Shown piece by piece: positions 12,044 to 22,524 of a stretch of DNA of 64,000 bases. Source of the stretch: Paraconiothyrium sp. Pb-2020 (Eukaryota; Ascomycota; Dothideomycetes; Pleosporales; Didymosphaeriaceae); the NCBI GenBank assembly GCA_022419385.1, contig JAJUBI010000004.1:4817286-4881285 (forward strand). Direction: 5' to 3'. The stretch's first letter is position 1; every line of letters begins with the position of its first letter. The notes beneath the pieces are model-generated. The model saw only the letters and a program-made list of their open reading frames with translations. It was not told where the DNA came from and did not search any database. The position numbers were made by a program, and so were the translations under genes.

Positions 12044-13853
12044 TCAAGGGGATACAATGTTAATGTGTCTCCGCCTCAGAGTGATCTTCTGCGATATATT
12101 TGGCACGGTGGCACCTTCGATGACGAAACGAGGAGGTTCTCCGCCCTCGCGGTCCCACTCAAAGTCGTACTGAAGCAGCAAGCGACTAAGCATGCATTTC
12201 AGAAGCCTCACGGCAATGAATCGCCCTGGACAAGCATGATTTCCGTATCCAAAACTGCATTTAACAGTTAGTGGATATCGCGAGTTTGAAGACAGATGTG
12301 ATTTCATACCTGAGATTCGAATAGCTGCAGTGGCTAGCATTCCAGTAGTTCACGCCGTCTTCACCACGTGCATCCATAGCTGTGAGCTTCACGAAGCGGA
12401 AGCCATCGAAGACGTCGGGGTTTTCGATGAGCGTGGGATCTCGCTGCAGAGCTTCTGCAGGGAACGCGATGCGTGTGCCAGTGGGAATCGTCAGGCCATC
12501 GTGTAGTATTAGTGGTTGCCCTTTCACATAACGCGTAGCGTTCACTGAGAGCGCTATTAGTAGCCCTTCCAAACTGTCGACGGGTGGTTGAATATGTTGC
12601 CACGCATTGAAATAAACTTACAAGAGAACGAAGGATGTAGGCGGTGGGTTTCGCGTATAAAGGAGTCTAACATGGGAAGCTCGTTAAAGATGAGATCGCT
12701 CCAACCGTGCCTGGAGACCGCCGCTTGAGCTTCTTGCCGAAGTGGCTGAATATACTCTGGGAGCTCGAGTAGCTTGAATAACATAGTCGTGATACTCATT
12801 GCGGGCGACTGCCCGGCAGCCCATATTAGCTGCAGGGTTTCGTGGCTCAAGACATGTTCCGGAGTGAATTCTGAAACTCCATCGAATGGAAAGTCGTTGA
12901 GCATGTTCAATGTACACGTCATCGCATCGAACTGGTCCTTCGGTATGCGACCGTGTAAATGGTCTTCCATGCGCTTGGCAACGACGGGCTTAATCAAGCT
13001 GATGACTTTGTCTTGGTGCGCAACTTGGTGCCATTTCCAGAGCGGCCACGCTATGAGGTCTCGCAGCCAACCATCGAACGGTAATTTGAGCATGATCATT
13101 CCACATAGAAAACTTCCGTTGAAGTAGTTATTGATCGCATCAAGAAAGGTCTGGTTGCGGGCCAGCTCGGCCCCGCCAATGATGCGTGTCATGACTCGGA
13201 CGCTTATCCTAGTCATAACGTCCAGAGCTACAACAGTCTGGGGCTCTGTAACAGTGAGCAAATACTCGACACAGCTGGTCTTGGTTCCCGTACCATTCAG
13301 TTCGCTAAGTTCTACCTCAAAAGCGAAGGCAGATTCTTCGAACAAGGACTGCCCAAGTTTTGCTGTGCAACGCGACTCGTCAGTATTGTTGGATATATAC
13401 ACTTGAGGTAGTACCCACGCAAATGTGGATTGACTCCCTTGATGATAGCAAAAACCATCCTCTGTGATTTAAACAGATCTCTGATCCAGTTGTACATGAA
13501 GAAGAGATCCGCAGCCGTATCCACAAAGGTCAAATGATCGCGATGCGCTTTCCGTACATCGGGGAGATACTTCGAAGGTAGAATGAGGTATTCATTTGCC
13601 CAGTACTTGACCACAAAAGGCCGTGATGTGATCTTGGTGATCTGTACATGCAGGTCAGTGATCTTGTGATTGCCAGCTACGCCTTTAGTGGGATACTTAC
13701 AGCATTGTATCCCTTGCAGACAGCCGCGGCAACGGGATTTGGTTCCTTCGTCTTCCTTTCGACGAGTTCAAACTGTCGTTGCAGTTGCGGGCGCGTAAGC
13801 TTCCACAAAACGATCACCAATAAGAGTATGATTCCAACGACGGTGAGATCCAT
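12044..13853 (-). CDS. Cytochrome P450 (P450-2), ent-kaurene-oxidase-like, atypical I-helix
   Basis: Five exons read on the minus strand: 13853-13701, 13641-13419, 13362-12622, 12544-12310 and 12254-12044, giving 520 residues. It starts with a membrane anchor (VVGIILLLVIVLW). Blocks such as VVKYWANEYLILPSKYLPDVR and the ALDVMTRISVRVM helix are typical of the fungal ent-kaurene-oxidase / gibberellin P450 group, many of which act on terpenoids. The K-helix is RETHR (about 362-366) and the haem loop is FGYGNHACPGRF with the Cys near 459, both intact. The I-helix reads WAAGQSPAM (about 306-314) where family members have A-A-x-x-T-T, so the catalytic Thr pair is Ser-Pro. Intron 2 (13363-13418) is chosen because it is the only GT..AG pair that restores the frame. 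The gene converges on the rhodopsin-like gene and is co-directional with the MFS exporter. Confidence 0.88.
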
Positions 13854-14752
13854 GGCGTGCAGTGTTGGGAGGACGGACCTACAGTACAAGCACACTGCAC
13901 AAGCACGAACGAGCAGCTTGACAAGACATGCCAGAAGAGGATCGTCCAATCGCCCCCAACACTGCTTGAAATTGTGCACAAATCAAAAAAAGCTCAAAAT
14001 ATCTCGGGAGCCGATGGCTAGGACGCCTGGTTCTCACCCAGTCGTACGCAACCACCTGGACCAATGTAACGTTTCATCGGGAAACCTCATCGGTTATATG
14101 CATGTAATCGAAAGGTAACGCATACTGGTGATCTACCCCCGTATTCATCGGTGGCGGCCGGGTGGCGGCCTGCAAGTCGACTCTCCGTAGCCCCCTTCAA
14201 TAGTCGGTCATTCCTCAGGGTGACGTATGATCAAGGGCGCTATCCGGGGCATTATACAGCGTTGTTGTGTGGCACGATACTGTGGACCCCTTATTTCCGG
14301 CTTACTATGACCCGCGAGAGGGGGTGGGGGCGTACAGGTTTCATCTCGAACACGAGACCTCAGTCGCGGACGTTCCTCCTTCAGCATTATCTCTGCGGGC
14401 CGTGGGCAGAGTTTCGGTTCCCGTGGGGCAGACCTTCGCTAAGGTTGGCATGGGCAGGCTGCAAGTTCTAGGCTCCCGTCAACATTTTGGCATGATTGAA
14501 TGAATCCCACAAAGGCGCAGGGATGGATGTGATGTGCTCAGCACACTTATGAGATAGCTGGCAGCGATAGGTAAGAGTAGATAGCAGGATATGCCACAAA
14601 AAAGCTTTCTTAGATTCGAATAAGAACGGTAAATCACTATCGTGCAATGTGCTAGTTGAACGCATGCCTATATAATCAAATGACATGGCAGCGCGGGTCC
14701 GATGACACTGGCCTGCACCCCGACCGATGAGCCTCCAATTATCGTTGGCTCG
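13854..14752. other. Intergenic, no gene seen
   Basis: The promoter side of P450-2 and the 3' side of the MFS gene. It contains a short GC-rich tandem (GGTGGCGGCC twice, around 14149-14170) but no convincing gene. Confidence 0.45.
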
Positions 14753-16456
14753 TTAGACCTTTTCGTCTGTCTCATCGTGCTTCGCTTTCTCGTCTTCCAG
14801 TCCATATTCCGTCTGCAAATCCTCTTTCAGCTTCAGGCTCTTTTCAACAAACACGAATAGGAATCCAACCAAGCTGAAGCCAAGAGCAGCATACCATATG
14901 TTTCTCAGGGCTATTGTGTAGATGTGAATCACCTGTCCCTTCGTTGGTTCTTTCAGAGCAGCTATCCACTTTGCTGCACCCTCGGCGAAGGCGTTGCCAG
15001 TCTCAATGATAGAGCGAGTGCCGGCATCACCGATGTTGTGCGAGTCTGACTTTATCTGGTTATTGAATATAAGGCTCGGGATGGTGAAGCCCCAGGTGAA
15101 ACCGAAGGAGCGTAGAAAGGCGTGGACACCTGTAGACGAGGCGACATCCTTTTCAGGAAGCGATGACTGGATGGCGGGCAGAGTTGACATGATCAAGCAG
15201 CCCAGACCGTACGCGGCAAAAAGTTGCCAGAAGGCCCACTTCACGGCTGATGTGCCACTGTCAAGCCTTGAGAAGAGGCCCATGGATAGTGATAATAACG
15301 CAAACCCAACGAAATGCAAGGGCTTGTATTTGCCAGTCTTAGCCATTATACCGCCGTTTATCGCTGCTGCAGGGACCAGGAATATGTTGAACGGAAGAAC
15401 CTGGGCGCTCGAATATAACGGCGATGAGCCTTTGAGAGTCTGGAAATAGTAAGGAAGGTAGTATACAATCCATTCAAGAAGAAGATGGAGGATGAATACG
15501 AGAACGTATCCCGTCACAGCCGTCCGGTTTGAGAAGATGCGCAGTGGCATGATCGGCTCTTTGACGTATGACAAGGACTGGTGGAAGCCGAACAAAACCC
15601 AGCCGCTGGCTCCTAAGACAATTGGAACGATAACGCGGAAGGAGCTCCAAGGATAGATTTGCCCTCCCATGACGAGACCGGTAAGCACCGAGCAGGTGGC
15701 GGCGATGAAAACGATATTGCCTACAAGGTCGATGCGACCGAGAGCTACTTTCCAGTTCTCATGTTGGGGTGTCTTTAGTTTCATGAAAGGGACGGCAAGC
15801 AAGAGGCCTGCTCCTCCAATTGGCGCATTGAGGTAGAAAGCCCAGCGCCAGCTTGCGTTCTTAGCAACAGCTCCTCCCACTGTTGGCCCGAGCAGAACTC
15901 CAATGCTTGTCGCCATGAGAATGATGCCAAGGTACTGAGGACGTTCTCTTTGCGGTAGAAGATCGGCTACGATGACCTCCATCAGCATAATGATGCCGCC
16001 ACCACCCAAGCCTTGTATGGTCCTTCCGGCAACGAGCATACTGAAGCCGTTGGCACCGCCACATATGCCACTTCCCAAGGTGAAGAGAATCAGTGACACT
16101 AGCATAGGCCAGCGCCGCCCGTATATGTTGGCAAGTTGGCCGATCGTCGGCGGTACTGCAGCGCATGCGATCTGGTACGAAGCGTTGATCCAAATGTAGC
16201 GTGCTTGGGCGCCGATGTCTCGCACAATCAAAGGCATGACTGTGGAAAGAATTGTAGCATTGATGTTCGCTGCAAATGCTGGGAGTAGCAAGCTCAGAAA
16301 AACGAGCCAGAACCGCAGGGGCTTCCGTGGTGAAGCGGTGGGTTTTTCCTCATTAGGTTCGATTGATTCATCTTTCATGACTTCGTTGGTGGTGGTAGCC
16401 TTGTCAGATTGGGTTTGATCAGGTGTTACCATATTCGCATTAGGAGATGCCATCAT
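14753..16456 (-). CDS. MFS exporter, DHA2 (14-TM drug/H+ antiporter) family
   Basis: A single exon of 567 residues. The hydrophilic, acidic N-terminus (about 48 residues) is followed by about 14 TM segments. Family motifs are present: motif A-type loop GQLANIYGRRWPM after TM2, motif C-type GVLLGPTVGGAVA in TM5, and the conserved LNAPIGGAGLLLAV in TM6, the combination found in fungal toxin and metabolite efflux pumps. The C-terminus is charged and cytosolic. DHA2 pumps next to P450 and methyltransferase genes usually export the cluster product or give self-protection. The ATG at 16456 is directly followed by a second ATG, and either could be used. Function as an exporter is sure at family level; the cargo is unknown. 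Confidence 0.92.
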   Translation of the reverse strand: MMASPNANMVTPDQTQSDKATTTNEVMKDESIEPNEEKPTASPRKPLRFWLVFLSLLLPAFAANINATILSTVMPLIVRDIGAQARYIWINASYQIACAAVPPTIGQLANIYGRRWPMLVSLILFTLGSGICGGANGFSMLVAGRTIQGLGGGGIIMLMEVIVADLLPQRERPQYLGIILMATSIGVLLGPTVGGAVAKNASWRWAFYLNAPIGGAGLLLAVPFMKLKTPQHENWKVALGRIDLVGNIVFIAATCSVLTGLVMGGQIYPWSSFRVIVPIVLGASGWVLFGFHQSLSYVKEPIMPLRIFSNRTAVTGYVLVFILHLLLEWIVYYLPYYFQTLKGSSPLYSSAQVLPFNIFLVPAAAINGGIMAKTGKYKPLHFVGFALLSLSMGLFSRLDSGTSAVKWAFWQLFAAYGLGCLIMSTLPAIQSSLPEKDVASSTGVHAFLRSFGFTWGFTIPSLIFNNQIKSDSHNIGDAGTRSIIETGNAFAEGAAKWIAALKEPTKGQVIHIYTIALRNIWYAALGFSLVGFLFVFVEKSLKLKEDLQTEYGLEDEKAKHDETDEKV

Positions 16457-16668
16457 GCAACGAGATTCTCATCAATTGGCTGTGCGAGGAATGAAACTAG
16501 CGACGAGAACTTTTCGAGTAGATAAAGCTCACTGTACACAAACATTTAATGGTGCAGGAGAAGGGGTAATTGCGCTCTGACACTTGTCGACGCCACCAAG
16601 CCATCAAAAACGGCCCCTAGTCCCTTGGGTTATCTGTGCGCATGTCTATCTGTCCGAGGGGATCGGTA

Positions 16669-16756
16669 ACCGGAAGGAATGTACGACAATATCCTCTTGC
16701 AGCGCCTCGGGCACCGGAAGGAATGTACGACGGCATCCCCCCGCAGCGCCTCAGGC
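16669..16756. repeat. 44-bp tandem duplication differing only by transitions
   Basis: Two adjacent 44-bp copies (16669-16712 and 16713-16756) begin ACCGGAAGGAATGTACGAC. Aligned by eye they differ at seven positions and all seven are C/T or G/A transitions, as expected from repeat-induced point mutation or cytosine deamination. Confidence 0.7.
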
Positions 16757-18251
16757 ACCAGTCAGCCTAATATCGAAGCGGAGAGTAAGTCGTAATCATC
16801 AATATACAATGCATATGCGCTCTTACTTTTGATTGGAGTGATGGTTACACAAGGACGCCTCATACTTTCGTACAGGGGTAATACAACACCGAAAGTAAGC
16901 ACGAGGCAAAAGGTAAAAGTTGAATGGCACGAAAAAGGTGGCGCGCGAGAACTGTGGGACGATACAAGTGGTATAAAATAGCTAGTATGTAGAGCAATTG
17001 TACAGTTATAGAGAAAGTTATTTTTGATGTCTGTCTTAGACGTTTAGTGTACCAGAGGTATTGAGTTAGCGTCTATTTTAGAAAAAATTGTTACTCTACC
17101 GTACTAAAACCTCTTTGAAAGCTGGGCGAGAATCCACGAGACGGCAGCAACGATCAAAAGTGCGATAACGTCTGTAAAATTCCAGTATAAGCGAGCATCC
17201 GATTGGCAAAGGATCATTGTTGGGGGCGGAAATTCAATCGGTGCAGCGAGGGATCGGTCGTCTACACTTGATTTCACAACTCGCTATTGCGACCTAAAGT
17301 ACATAACCGATAATACTATTGAAGATTTCGCACAGTGCATAATAATCGACATAAAACGCACGGTGCAGCCGCAAGGTAGAGGTGACTGCGTCTTGGTGCT
17401 ATCAAGCCGCGACATCGCGTACCACGGTTCTAGGCTGAACATCACCACTCAACACAAAGATTAAGTCATACCAAGCTAAGCGTTGCCTAATAACACGTGG
17501 TGAGATTGCCGAAAGAGAATTGTGCAGCCTCTATTGTATTGTATCCCCGTTCTACTGATTCGACGCTTTGTCCAAAGGTCGAAACATGCAAAAACATACA
17601 GCACAGACCAAGTGCACCGATGGAAGGATTGAACCTGTAACAAGTGGTAATCCCTATTGTTGTATTTGCCTAAGCGGGCGAACCTAGTTTTCAGTGTCCT
17701 AGCATATGTGCTAGCTGCTAGATGACTGACTTTGCATATTTGCAACAATAATGAGCGCTAGTACGAATTTGGAGGACCGAGTCAAGTTGAACTGGTATAA
17801 ACTCTTTATGGACTTTTTTTTGTCCTTCTGATACTCCCGTGATACGCCTTCACGGGCGCATGGCGAGTGAAGCTTATGCATCCCGTGACACGGGGCCACG
17901 CGAAATTTGGTAGTGTAACATCATCAGGACTCAAAAAGGAATATCTAAGAAAATATGGGTCCCATCACTGTCTGGTTGATACACGTTAGCTGACAGCTAC
18001 CGACCCTGGGTTCCATCCCAACATCCTTCAGCGAGCCTTAAAAATTTCGGGTTGTCCTTTATAAAGCACACTCTCCATAAAAAGCATGTGTCAACAGATT
18101 CCACATAAAGATAATGATTTACCAAAGGCTCGATATTAGAGCTCGTGAACCAACGCAACGTGACCACTGCGAGTGACGCCACCCGCTCTACCAGCTACGT
18201 ATAAGGATCAGCCTAAGTCTGAACGATAGTGGAAGCAACCACGCTGCACCT
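16757..18251. other. Gene-free, AT-rich interval
   Basis: About 1.5 kb without a supported gene on either strand. The few short open frames have no motif, and no tRNA-like A/B box pair was found. Confidence 0.45.
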
Positions 18252-19521
18252 ATGTCCACCATTGTGAAGAGACCGAGAAACTTACGGAAGACCTGGGGAG
18301 TGAGCTCGAGGCCCCGCGCTGATAAATTCGGGCAAGCAAATAGGGGACCCCAATGGGAGACACTACCGCATATACCTCCGCCTCCGTACACCGAAAGGAG
18401 TTTGCTAGATCGCAACAGCGAGGGCCAACCCAAGAGCACTACTCCCCCGACAACTCCCACACAGACTAGCGCAGAGCCTTATCCACTTTTGGCCGCACTT
18501 GTTGAGGAGCAAGGGAGCAACAAGCGTTGGAACTGCGACGGCCTATTTTACTGGAGCATCGTGCACATAATGGCGGTCACCTTCTCCGCGAACTTGCCGA
18601 AACTTCAGACGGCCGTAGCGAACGACTTCACGAGGACCTTTGCCGAAACTGGAGCCTCCACTTCCTTTTTGACTGAACAAGCTCAGGCCGAAGTCGAGCA
18701 GCTATGCGTTCTTATTCGAAACCTTGCAGCAGATCTGAGACTCAATCGCTGGCCCGCTGTCCGCCAGTGTGATAAGATTCTTCTCATACATCTTGTGCTC
18801 AAACCCGCGCAGCTGCGGAACATTCCAGTAGATTACGCACTAGAATTACTCGGCCGATACAGACATGTCGAAACTGGCGGTGTTGTCAAGACAGAAACCG
18901 CCATCGACTATTGGACACCAACCTGGCCCACGGTGCGACCAAGATGTACGGCGCCAATGCTAGATCTGGGCGATACCTTGGCCTCACACGCCTCCCTTAT
19001 AGCGTCCTTGAATTTGCGGCAAGAGACAGCTGCAGTCCTGACAGACGCCTTGGCCTCGTTTCGCGCAGTCCGTGGAATGGATAAACTCCAGAACTCTAGA
19101 GAGCTGCAAGAAGAAACGATCTCTAGGGCGACATCGTGCTTGAATAATCCGGGTACCACGGCGCCGTGCTTATGGCCAGTGACCAGGAATTATGAAAATT
19201 TGGCCAAGGCCTTGAGACAGAGTGGGGACATGCCTGATGTGTGTGCGCAAGCTCAAAGGAGCAGACTAAGGATAAAGCGGAGACATCGTTCGTACTTTCA
19301 GCCTGTCCGAGGATGAGATACCGGTTTTGCAGAGAAATGAGGACCCTAGAGAATTTCACCGGCGCTTGGTCAATCTTCAAACAGTGGGACGGACACCGAG
19401 AGCAAAGACATCAGAGGGATCGTTTGAATTATGTAAACTTTCTCGATTGACCTACTATTGTACTTTCATACAATGTGATGACACAGCCTGGGTAGACTTG
19501 AAGGAATTATCAGAGCTTTGA
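18252..19521 (+). CDS. Hypothetical protein
   Basis: Two exons, 18252-19240 and 19302-19521, with a 61-nt intron (GTGTGC...TTTCAG). Removing it joins two well-formed frames through MPDV-LSEDEIP and gives about 402 residues. The N-terminal 85 residues are basic and Pro/Thr-rich (HIPPPPYTE, STTPPTTPT) and probably disordered. The rest is predicted helical, with repeated Leu/Ala/Glu-rich segments and a basic stretch at the end of exon 1. I recognise no domain, signal peptide or TM segment. It sits at the left margin of the accessory island that holds the kinase-like and Arf-like genes. The protein-like amino-acid composition and splice-supported frame make a real gene likely; the start could be internal. 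Confidence 0.55.
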
Positions 19522-19655
19522 AGTCTCGTCTGATCTCCACTTCCAGGGTACTTATTACTGCGGTCTGAAGAGGTTCTGCGGCAGAATTTTCACGTCTGCA
19601 ATGAAGCAATGGGGCAATGAGAATATACAATTTATTCATTTCTTCTATGAGAAAC

Positions 19656-20549
19656 CTACTCCATTAGACCAGCCTCACGAAAGGCGTGTCGGAGAATAGC
19701 TTCCTTCTTCTCGATAGCAGTCTTGACTGGTTCCAAGATGGAACGCATCTTCTCCGGTGTTACGTTCGCCAAAGCTTCTATGAACATGGCCTGAATAGTC
19801 TCGCTCAGTTCCTGGAGTGATACTGGGCCTGTAGCAGCGAAAAAGGCCTGATAGATAGCGTCCCAGCCCTCGGCAGGCTTTATCCCGTAAGGGATCTGCA
19901 ACAGAGCACTCACCAATGCCCAAGCGTCTACTCGGTATTCTTTCCAAGCGTCGATGGCATCCACTGTCTCGCTCTGGTCGAAGTCGATCACGACCAGTCC
20001 TGGAAACCCAGACTCCGTTTGGTAGCTTGCATCGATCAGCATGTTACCAAGGTGTAGATCTCTATGAGCGAGACGAGGCTCGCAGACTTCATACATAAAA
20101 TGACATGCTTTCGTCATCTCGAGTAGTAGATGTAGTACTAATTCCCTGGCAACGGGCTCTTCGAGTTCTACTAGACGGAACAGACTTATGGATGGAGCGA
20201 TTGCCTTCGTCGCAATCCACGGGTGTCCGTCGTTAATCAACGCTGCAAACATCCTTTCGGTATCCTTGTCCACATTATCTCTTAGCACCTGTAATGTCTT
20301 GACCTCCGCAGATTGCAGACTCATATCTGGGCAGACCTTTACGGCTACGAGTTTGGACCTCAAGTTTTCGAAAGTGTTGGTTGCCTTGGCCTTCACAGCA
20401 GCGTTATGATCCTGCTTACGAAGCGAGAAGTAGACGACGCCATAACTACCACTTCCAGCTGTTGCAATTGGTACATAATACTGGGACGGGAATTCGTCAA
20501 CGACATACATAGGAGACGCACCACCGGCGTCGGGGTGATCGTCTGGCAT
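19656..20549 (-). CDS. Protein kinase-like protein (kinase-like A)
   Basis: A single exon of 297 residues with a compact kinase fold. The P-loop is AGSGSYGVVY (31-40), the VAIK-type Lys is in LVAVKV (Lys71), the catalytic loop is HRDLHLGN (162-169, Asp164 and Asn169 kept) and the metal-binding DFG is DFD (189-191). The His in place of Lys after HRDL and the DFD are typical of small, fast-evolving fungal kinase-like proteins rather than of the canonical signalling kinases. The activation segment and C-lobe are shortened. The last 45 residues (ALANVTPEKM through ILRHAFREAGL) match the tail of the kinase-like protein at 24855-26079, so the two are paralogues. Its 5' end faces the 3' end of the Arf-like gene, both on the minus strand. 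Catalysis is likely but not certain. Confidence 0.8.
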   Translation of the reverse strand: MPDDHPDAGGASPMYVVDEFPSQYYVPIATAGSGSYGVVYFSLRKQDHNAAVKAKATNTFENLRSKLVAVKVCPDMSLQSAEVKTLQVLRDNVDKDTERMFAALINDGHPWIATKAIAPSISLFRLVELEEPVARELVLHLLLEMTKACHFMYEVCEPRLAHRDLHLGNMLIDASYQTESGFPGLVVIDFDQSETVDAIDAWKEYRVDAWALVSALLQIPYGIKPAEGWDAIYQAFFAATGPVSLQELSETIQAMFIEALANVTPEKMRSILEPVKTAIEKKEAILRHAFREAGLME

Positions 20550-20807
20550 GTCTACGATTGTTTTCTGGTTTAGTCACCGGGACTGGCTGAGAAGTGTTCC
20601 TGTTAGGGAATATGTTGTTCGGGGAAGGTCTTATACTGCTGAATGAGGAATCTTATATAGTGTCCAACTTTGGCTTGTGAAAATCTTTCTCACAAAACAT
20701 TGTGACCTTTCACTTTCGTACTCTTATATTCTGTGAGAATAACAATGTTTCACTGGTCTTGACCTTTGGGGACACATGATTCGCTGTGTCTCATGCCATA
20801 CGGGACG

Positions 20808-21633
20808 TCACTTCTCGGTGGAGGCAGTCTTCTCGCTGTAGAGAGTATCCTTGCGGGGCGATAATCCGTCGCTCAACCAGGACAGTGCATGCGACACTCC
20901 CTCTCCGGTCTTCAAATTGACACCCACAACATTCTGTAATGAAATCAGACAACGCATCCAAGTATGTGACCATACTTACCCTCGGCCGGTCGCCGATTGA
21001 TGTCGAAATGTTGTCAATGAAGAACGTCTCGATCTGATCTGGTCGTCTTGCATTCTAAAACCTCGCATCAGCCATATGTAAAGTGCGAGTCTATTGTCTT
21101 ACCTCAAGATCTATTTTCGTGGCTAAGACCAACAAAGGAACAGCTTGTCTCATTCCCCCATTATTCGCTCTAAGCCCAGACATAATGAGCTCTTCCCTCG
21201 CCTCCATTACTCGGTCGCGATCTGCAGCATCAACCATGTATATCACGGCATCTGCCTGCCTGAACAAGTCTTCGTCGAACCGATGATAATACGGTGGTCG
21301 ACAACCACCAAGATCGTACGCCTGGAAGAACGCTGGGCCAACTTGTAGGTCCTCTAGGCTGATACCGGTGTTGATGGTAGGGGTGATAGTCTTGACGCTA
21401 TCAGGTCGCGGGGAAAGGTAATCCCGCAACAGTGTTGTCTTTCCTGCTCCATCGAGACCGATGACAAGGATGACCGTGGAAGCGGGCACCCGAGCAAATA
21501 GGCGAGAACTGGGCGTGGACGAAGAGGCACCAAAGGGGATGAGATTGCGGATGGGTTTGAAAAGATCAGATAAGTTCCGAGTGTACGTCTGTTGAGTCTT
21601 CTTTGGCCCTGTGGAGTCCGCTGATGGATGCAT
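20808..21633 (-). CDS. Arf/Arl-like small GTPase with altered switch and base motifs
   Basis: Three exons (21633-21103, 21054-20980, 20933-20808; introns 48 and 46 nt, both GTAAG...AG), 243 residues. It has an Arf-type P-loop GLDGAGKTT (59-67) and switch I TPTINTG (85-91). Switch II reads YDLGGC, where Arf proteins have WDxGGQ, so the catalytic Gln is Cys. The base-recognition NKxD motif is TKID (172-175). Arf-type helices follow (VYMVDAADRDR...EAREEL). The C-terminal exons give ETFFIDNISTS and NVVGVNLKTGEGV, the latter the usual SAxTGEGV region with the lead altered. The 50-residue N-terminal extension has no obvious Gly2 myristoylation site. It looks like a divergent Arf-like protein with impaired GTP hydrolysis. 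It lies between two kinase-like genes on the same strand. Confidence 0.82.
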
Positions 21634-21680
21634 GATTTGTCGATACAGACGAGTGCGCCTGCTGTTTTCAATGATGGCCT

Positions 21681-21977
21681 TTATTTTTTAGGTCGACTTC
21701 GTTGATGTTCTGCTACTTGATGGTAAATCTCTAATGGAACATGCATCGAAAGGTTCGAGGCAGGTTCGGGAGCTGAATGGTCCTGGAACGGTGCCGCATG
21801 GCTGCCTGAAATGTACTCCGCCTTTCGAACGAAGTCGTCATTGGTCCGTGCGCCTCCGATGAACGACACTGGAGCCTGCGAACATCACCAACGCCCAAAG
21901 AGCACGATCTCATCAGTCGTGCTACCGCTGAGTGGGGACAAGGCAAGACGTGCGCAACAGCGCCATGCGTTGGACAT
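21681..21977 (-). pseudogene. Short frame interrupted by one in-frame TGA
   Basis: From an ATG at 21977 the frame reads 30 protein-like codons ending GSTTDEIVLFGRW, then TGA, then continues open for 66 codons (CSQAPVSFIGGARTNDDF and on) to a TAA at 21681, 48 nt ahead of the Arf-like start on the same strand. There is no usable intron around the TGA except an implausibly short one. It could be a decayed small gene, an upstream ORF of the Arf-like transcript, or chance. The family is not recognised. Confidence 0.25.
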
Positions 21978-22524
21978 CGCATTGGATGCCGCTATTCCCA
22001 CGACATGCCCACGACACCTACAACAAATCGATAGAGTGGGCAGGAGCTTGATGCAGCCCTATCATATACCAACGGAGTATCAGAGGCGACCCGGTCCATA
22101 GCATGAGAACTCTTCTCATCGTTACAACCCTTTTCTTTCAACGACTCTAATACGCATCAGGCCTCTGACATTAGTTTCGATAATCGAACAGGTTTCATCT
22201 CTAAATCGTGGAAGAAGAGTGCTTCGTGATTGTGGAAGGGAATTATCTACTAATATGGGGCTAGACTAACTAGTATGGGCCCGGCCCGGGCGCACTTCGA
22301 TCACGTGACGTTGTAATCACCTAGGTACCTACATATCTGCGCACCCTCCTCGAATCTTTCATCACAGTCGTAATAAGATATTCCGTTGTTACGATCGTAC
22401 ATCTTTATGCCCATCCCTACGCCGCGAGACAGCCCCGTCGCGAGACAGTTCTAGACCTTGAATTTCATAGGTCGTTTTCCATACAGATATTCCTATCCGT
22501 TCGACAGGAACGTCTAGCGCGCGA
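21978..22524. other. Intergenic, no gene seen
   Basis: About 550 nt. Holds a near copy of the CCTAGG palindrome (ACCTAGGT at 22319) directly overlapping TAGGTACCTA. No gene visible. Confidence 0.45.

Noticed and set aside
13363..13402. 40-nt intron in P450-2 using GTGTAT donor
   Set aside because: The phase does not match the downstream exon; the donor at 13418 (GTGGGT) with the same acceptor restores the frame.
21681..21977. In-frame TGA as a selenocysteine codon
   Set aside because: Ascomycetes lack the selenocysteine machinery, and no selenoprotein family resemblance is seen; a nonsense mutation or chance is simpler.
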